Of a DNA stretch of 64,000 nt, positions 51,701 to 57,700 are shown in pieces. The stretch's first letter is position 1. Each line of letters starts with the position of its first letter. The DNA comes from Apostichopus japonicus (taxonomy: Eukaryota; Echinodermata; Holothuroidea; Aspidochirotida; Stichopodidae). The stretch lies in contig NC_092572.1 of the NCBI RefSeq assembly GCF_037975245.1, forward strand, positions 124,001-188,000, read 5' to 3'. The notes beneath the pieces are model-generated. The model saw only the letters and a list, made by a program, of their open reading frames with translations, had not been told where the DNA came from and searched no databases. A program made the translations under genes and the position numbers.

Positions 51701-54700
51701 GTCTAACTTAATACATGTTATAATGGCATTCTATGCTTAAACCAAACTTGGCTATCCTGCATGTCATAATTAAAGTCTGTGCTAAACCAAACTTGTCTAA
51801 CTTAATCCATGTTATAATGGCATTCTATGCTAAAACCAAACTTGGCTATCCTACATGCAATGATGTAACTCTATGCTACAACCAAACTAGTCATCCTGCA
51901 TGTCATAATTAAAGTCTGTGCTAAACTAAACTTGTCTAACTTTATACATGTAATAATGGCATTCTATGCTAAAACCAAACTTGGCTATCCTACATGCAAT
52001 GATGTAACTCTATGCTACAACCAAACTAGTCTATCCTGCATGTCATAATTAAAGTCCTCGCTAAACCAAACTTAACTTAATACATGTAAATAATGGCATT
52101 CTATGTTAAAACCAAACTTGGCTATCCTACATGCAATGATGTAACTCTATGTTAAAACCAAACTAGTCTATCCTGCATATCACAATTAAAGTCTTTGGTA
52201 AACCAAACTTGTCTAACTTTAAGGCCCGGTCACACTATACCGATTTTTTATCGGAATACTATCTGATTTTCCCGGAGGAATCGAAACAGCCAGTTTTTTG
52301 TTCGGGTCTTCTAGCCACAGTGATAAAGGACCTGATTTGCTATCTGTTGAGCCATTCCGATGTGGAATAGCCCTCTGCTAACTTTTGATATTGACTCCGT
52401 TTCCTTTTATCGGATAGCTATCCGATTTCTCTTCCGATTTTTATCGTTTTTCGATGTGACGTCACTTCAGAATGTAGTCAGTTCCAGAACTCCTCAGATT
52501 TGGAGTAGGTATTCGAATATTCCACTGCATTCATTACATTCACTACCACAAACCTCACTCTTCGGCCTAAAATCGGAAAAGTCGGACCGTATTCCGATAA
52601 AATATCGCTGTAGTGTGACCGTGCCTTAATACATGTAATAATGGCATTCTATGTTAAAACCACACTTGGCTATCCTACATGTAATGGTGTAACTCTATGC
52701 TTAAACCAAACTAGTCATCCTGCATGTCATAATTAAAGTCTGTGCTAAACTAAACTCGTCTAACTTTATACATGTAATAATGGAATTCTATGTTAAAACC
52801 AAACTTGGCTATCCTACATGCAATGGTGTAACTCTATGTTAAAACCAAACTAGTCTATCCTGCATGTCATAATTAAAGTCTGTGCTAAACCAAACTTGTC
52901 TAACTTAATCCATCTTATAATGGCATTCTATGCTTAAACCAAACTTGGCTATCCTACATGCAATGATGTAACTCTATGCTAAAACCAAACTAGTCATCCT
53001 GCATGTCATAATTAAAGTCTTTGCTAAACTAAACTTGTTTAACTTAATAAATGTTATAATGGCATTCTATGTTAAAACCAAACTTGGCTATCCTACATGC
53101 AATGGTGTAACTCTATGCTAAACCCAAACTAGTCTATCCTGCATGTCATAATTAAAGTCTGTGCTAAACTAAACTTGTCTAACTTTATACATGTAATAAT
53201 GGCATTCTATGTTAAAACCAAACTTGGCTATCCTACATGCAATGGTGTAACTCTATGTTAAAACCAAACTAGTCTATCCTGCATGTCATAATTAAAGTCT
53301 GTGCTAAACCAAACTTGTCTAACTTAATCCATGTTATAATGGCATTCTATGCTTAAACCAAAATTGGCTATCCTACATGCAATGATGTAACTCTATGCTA
53401 AAACCAAACTAGTCATCCTGCATGTCATAATTAAAGTCTTTGCTAAACTAAACTTGTTTAACTTAATAAATGTTATAATGGCATTCTATGTTAAAACCAA
53501 ACTTGGCTATCCTACATGCAATGGTGTAACTCTATGCTAAACCCAAACTAGTCTATCCTGCATGTCATAATTAAAGTCTTTGCTAAACCAAACTTGTCTA
53601 ACTTAATAAATGTTATAATGGCATTCTATGTTAAAACCACACTTGGCTATCCTACATGCAATGATGTAACTCTATGCTAAACCCAAACTAGTCTATCCTG
53701 CATGTCATAATTAAAGTCTGTGCTAAACCAAACTTGTCTAACTTAATGCATGTTATAATGGCATTCTATGCTTAAACCAAACTTGGCTATCCTACATGCA
53801 GTGATGTAACTCTATGCTAAAACCAAACTAGTCTATCCTGCATGTCATAATTAAAGTCTGTGCTAAACCAAACTTGTCTAACTTAATCCATGTTATAATG
53901 GCATTCTATGCTTAAACCAAACTTGGCTATCCTACATGCAATGATGTAACTCTATGCTAAAACCAAACTAGTCATCCTGCATGTCATAATTAAAGTCTTT
54001 GCTAAACCAAACTTGTTTAACTTAATAAATGTTATAATGGCATTCTATGTTAAAACCACACTTGGCTATCCTACATGCAATGGTGTAACTCTATGCTAAA
54101 ACCAAAACTTGTCTAACCTACATTTAATGTTGAAAATCTAATCTACAACAGCACCTGTCTAACCTACATCAAATGGTGTAAGGATAACTTGAATAATCAC
54201 AATAATAAGTGAGAATTGTAACATACTTGTTTTTTCAACAGCCACTGTGAGGTTTTTGTGCCTTTCATTAGCAGTTGAAGCATAAAATAAAGCTGCAACA
54301 AAAATGAAAAAAAAAATGAAATCATGTACAAAGGAACCATAGGCACTTGACAGGACTTTCAGTACAACATACCCCACATTGAACAGTTCTGGCTGGTGGG
54401 TCTACAGTACGGTATATCTTACATATAAGAGTACTTGGCTGGTCAGTCTACAGCAAAGTATATCCCACATGGAACAGTGCTCGGCTGGTGGGTCTACAGT
54501 ACAATATACTTGGCTGGTGGACCTACAGTACAATGCACTTGGCTGGTGGACCTACAGTACAATGCACTTGGCTGGTGGACGTACAGTAGAATATACTTGG
54601 CTGGTGGACGTACAGTACAATATACTTGGCTGGTGGACCTACAGTACAATGCACTTGGCTGGTGGACCTACAGTGCAATATACTTGGCTGGTGGACCTAC

Positions 54701-57700
54701 AGTACAATATACTTGGCTGGTGGACCTACAGTACAATATACTTGGCTGGTGGACCTACAGTACAATATACTTGGCTGGTGGGTCTACAGTACGGTATATC
54801 TTACATATAAGAGTACTTGGCTGGTCAGTCTCAAGCAAAGTATATCCCACATGGAACAGTGCTCGGCTGGTGGGTCTACAGTACAATATATCCCACATAG
54901 AACAGTTCTGGCTGGTGGGTCTACAGTACAATATACTTGGTTGGTGGACCTACAGTAGAATATACTTGGCTGGTGGACCTACAGTATAATACACTTGGTT
55001 GGTGGACGTACAGTAGAATATACTTGGCTGGGGGACGTACAGTACAATATACTTGGCTGGTGGACCTACAGTACAATGCACTTGGCTGGTGGACCTACAG
55101 TACAATGCACTTGGCTGGTGGACGTACAGTAGAATATACTTGGCTGGTGGACGTACAGTACAATATACTTGGCTGGTGGACCTACAGTACAATGCACTTG
55201 GCTGATGGACCTACAGTACAATATACTTGGCTGGTGGACCTACAGTACAATATACTTCGCTGGTGGACCTACAGTACAATATACTTGGCTGGTGGACCTA
55301 CAGTACAATATACTTGGCTGGTGGACCTAAATATACTTGGCTGGTGGACCTAAAATAAACTTGGCTGGTGGACCTACAGTACAATACACTTGGCTGGTGG
55401 ACCTACAGTACAATATACTTGGCTGGTGGACCTAGAGTACAATATACTTGGCTGGTGGACCTACAGTACCATGCACTTGGCTGGTGGACCTACAGTACAT
55501 TTCACTTGGCTGGTGGACCTACAGTACAATATACTTGGCTGGTGGACCTACAGTACAATATACTTGGCTGGTGGACCTACAGTACAATATACTTGGCTGA
55601 TGGACCTACAGTACAATGCACTTGGCTGGTGGACGTACAGTAGAATATACTTGGCTGGTGGACGTACAATACAATAAACTTGGCTGGTGGACCTACAGTA
55701 CAATATACTTGGCTGGTGGACCTACAGTACAATGCACTTGGCTGGTGGACGTACAGTAGAATATACTTGGCTGGTGGACGTACAATACAATAAACTTGGC
55801 TGGTGGACATACAGTACAATACACTTGGCTGGTGGACGTACAATACAATAAACTTGGCTGGTGGACATACAGTACAATACTCTTGGCTGGTAGACCAACA
55901 GTACAATTCACTTGGCTGGTGGACCTACAGTACATTATACTTGGCTGCTGGACCTACAGTACAATATACTTGGCTGGTGGACCTACAGTACAATGCACTT
56001 GGCTGGTGGACGTACAGTAGAATATACTTGGCTGGTGGACGTACAATACAATAAACTTGGCTGGTGGACATACAGTACAATACACTTGGCTGGTGGACGT
56101 ACAATACAATAAACTTGGCTGGTGGACCTACAGTACAATACTCTTGGCTGGTAGACCAACAGTACAATTCACTTGGCTGGTGGACCTACAGTACATTATA
56201 CTTGGCTGCTGGACCTACAGTACAATATACTTGGCTGGTGGACCTACAGTACATTATACTTGGCTGCTGGACGTACAGTACAATATACTTGGCTGGTGGA
56301 CGTACAGTACAATATACTTGGCTGCTGGACCTACAGTACAATATACTTGGCTGGTGGACCTACAGTACATTTCACTTGGCTGGTGGGCCTACAGTACAAT
56401 ACACTTGGCTGGTGGACCTACAGTAGAATATACTTGGCTGGTGGACCTACAGTATAATCTGATAAGGAACTGATGTCTTACTTGAGGTACGGCTGAGAGG
56501 CTCAAAACGGCTGTTACAGACATCATCAGTAGGATGAATGACTATGATCACATAGAAACCATCCAGATAGTTTTCTTTCTGCAAGAGAAACAAATAACAA
56601 CCTTATTTGCTACATGTGTGTATTACATGTGTGTGCTACATGTATGTGTTACATGTGTGTGCTACCTGTGTGTGTTACATATGTGTGCTACATGTGTGTG
56701 TTACATGTGTGTGTTACATGTGTGTGCTACCTGTGTGTGTTACATATGTGTGCTACATATGTGTGCTACATGTGTGTGCTACATGTGTGTGCTACATGTA
56801 TGTGTTACATGTGTGTGCTACATGTGAGTGATACATGTGTGTGCTACATGTGTGCTACATGTGTGTGCTACGTGTGTGTGTTACATGTGTGTGCTACATG
56901 TGTGTGTTTCACGCGTGTGCTACCTGTGTGTGATACATGTGTGTTACATATGTGTGCTACATGTGTGTGTTACATGTGTGTGCTACATGTATGTGTTACA
57001 TGTGTGTGCTACATGTGAGTGATACATGTGTGTGCTACATGTGTGCTACATGTGTGTGCTACGTGTGTGTGTTACATGTGTGTGCTACATGTGTGTGTTT
57101 CACGCGTGTGCTACCTGTGTGTGATACATGTGTGTTACATATGTGTGCTACATGTGTGTGTTACATGTGTGTGCTTCATGTGTGTTACATGTGTGTTACA
57201 TATGTGTGCTACATGTGTGTGTTACATGTGTGTGCTACATGTGTGTGTTACATGTGTGTGTTACATGTGTGTGTTACATGTGTGTGCTACATATGTGTGC
57301 TACATGTGTGTGCTACATGTGTGTATTACATGTGTGTGTTACATGTGTGTGTTACATATGTGTGCTACATGTGTGTGTTACATGTGTGTGCTTCATGTGT
57401 GTGCTTCATGTGTGTTACATGTGTGTTACATATGTGTGCTACATGTGTGTGCTACATGTGTGTGATACATGTGTGTGTTACATATGTGTGTTACATATGT
57501 GTGCTACATGTGTGTATTACATGTGTGTATTACATGTGTGTGCTACATGTGTGTATTACATGTGTGTGTTACATGTGTGTATTACATGTGTGTGTTACAT
57601 GTGTGTGTTACATATGTGTGCTACATATGTGTGCTACATGTGTGTGTTACATGTGTGTGTTACATGTGTGTATTACATGTGTGTGCTACATGTGTGTGTT

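Noticed and set aside
54379-56473. Many open frames with WLVDLQYN-like periods on both strands
   Set aside because: Products of the 29-bp array. They shift phase every unit and coincide with no splice pattern.
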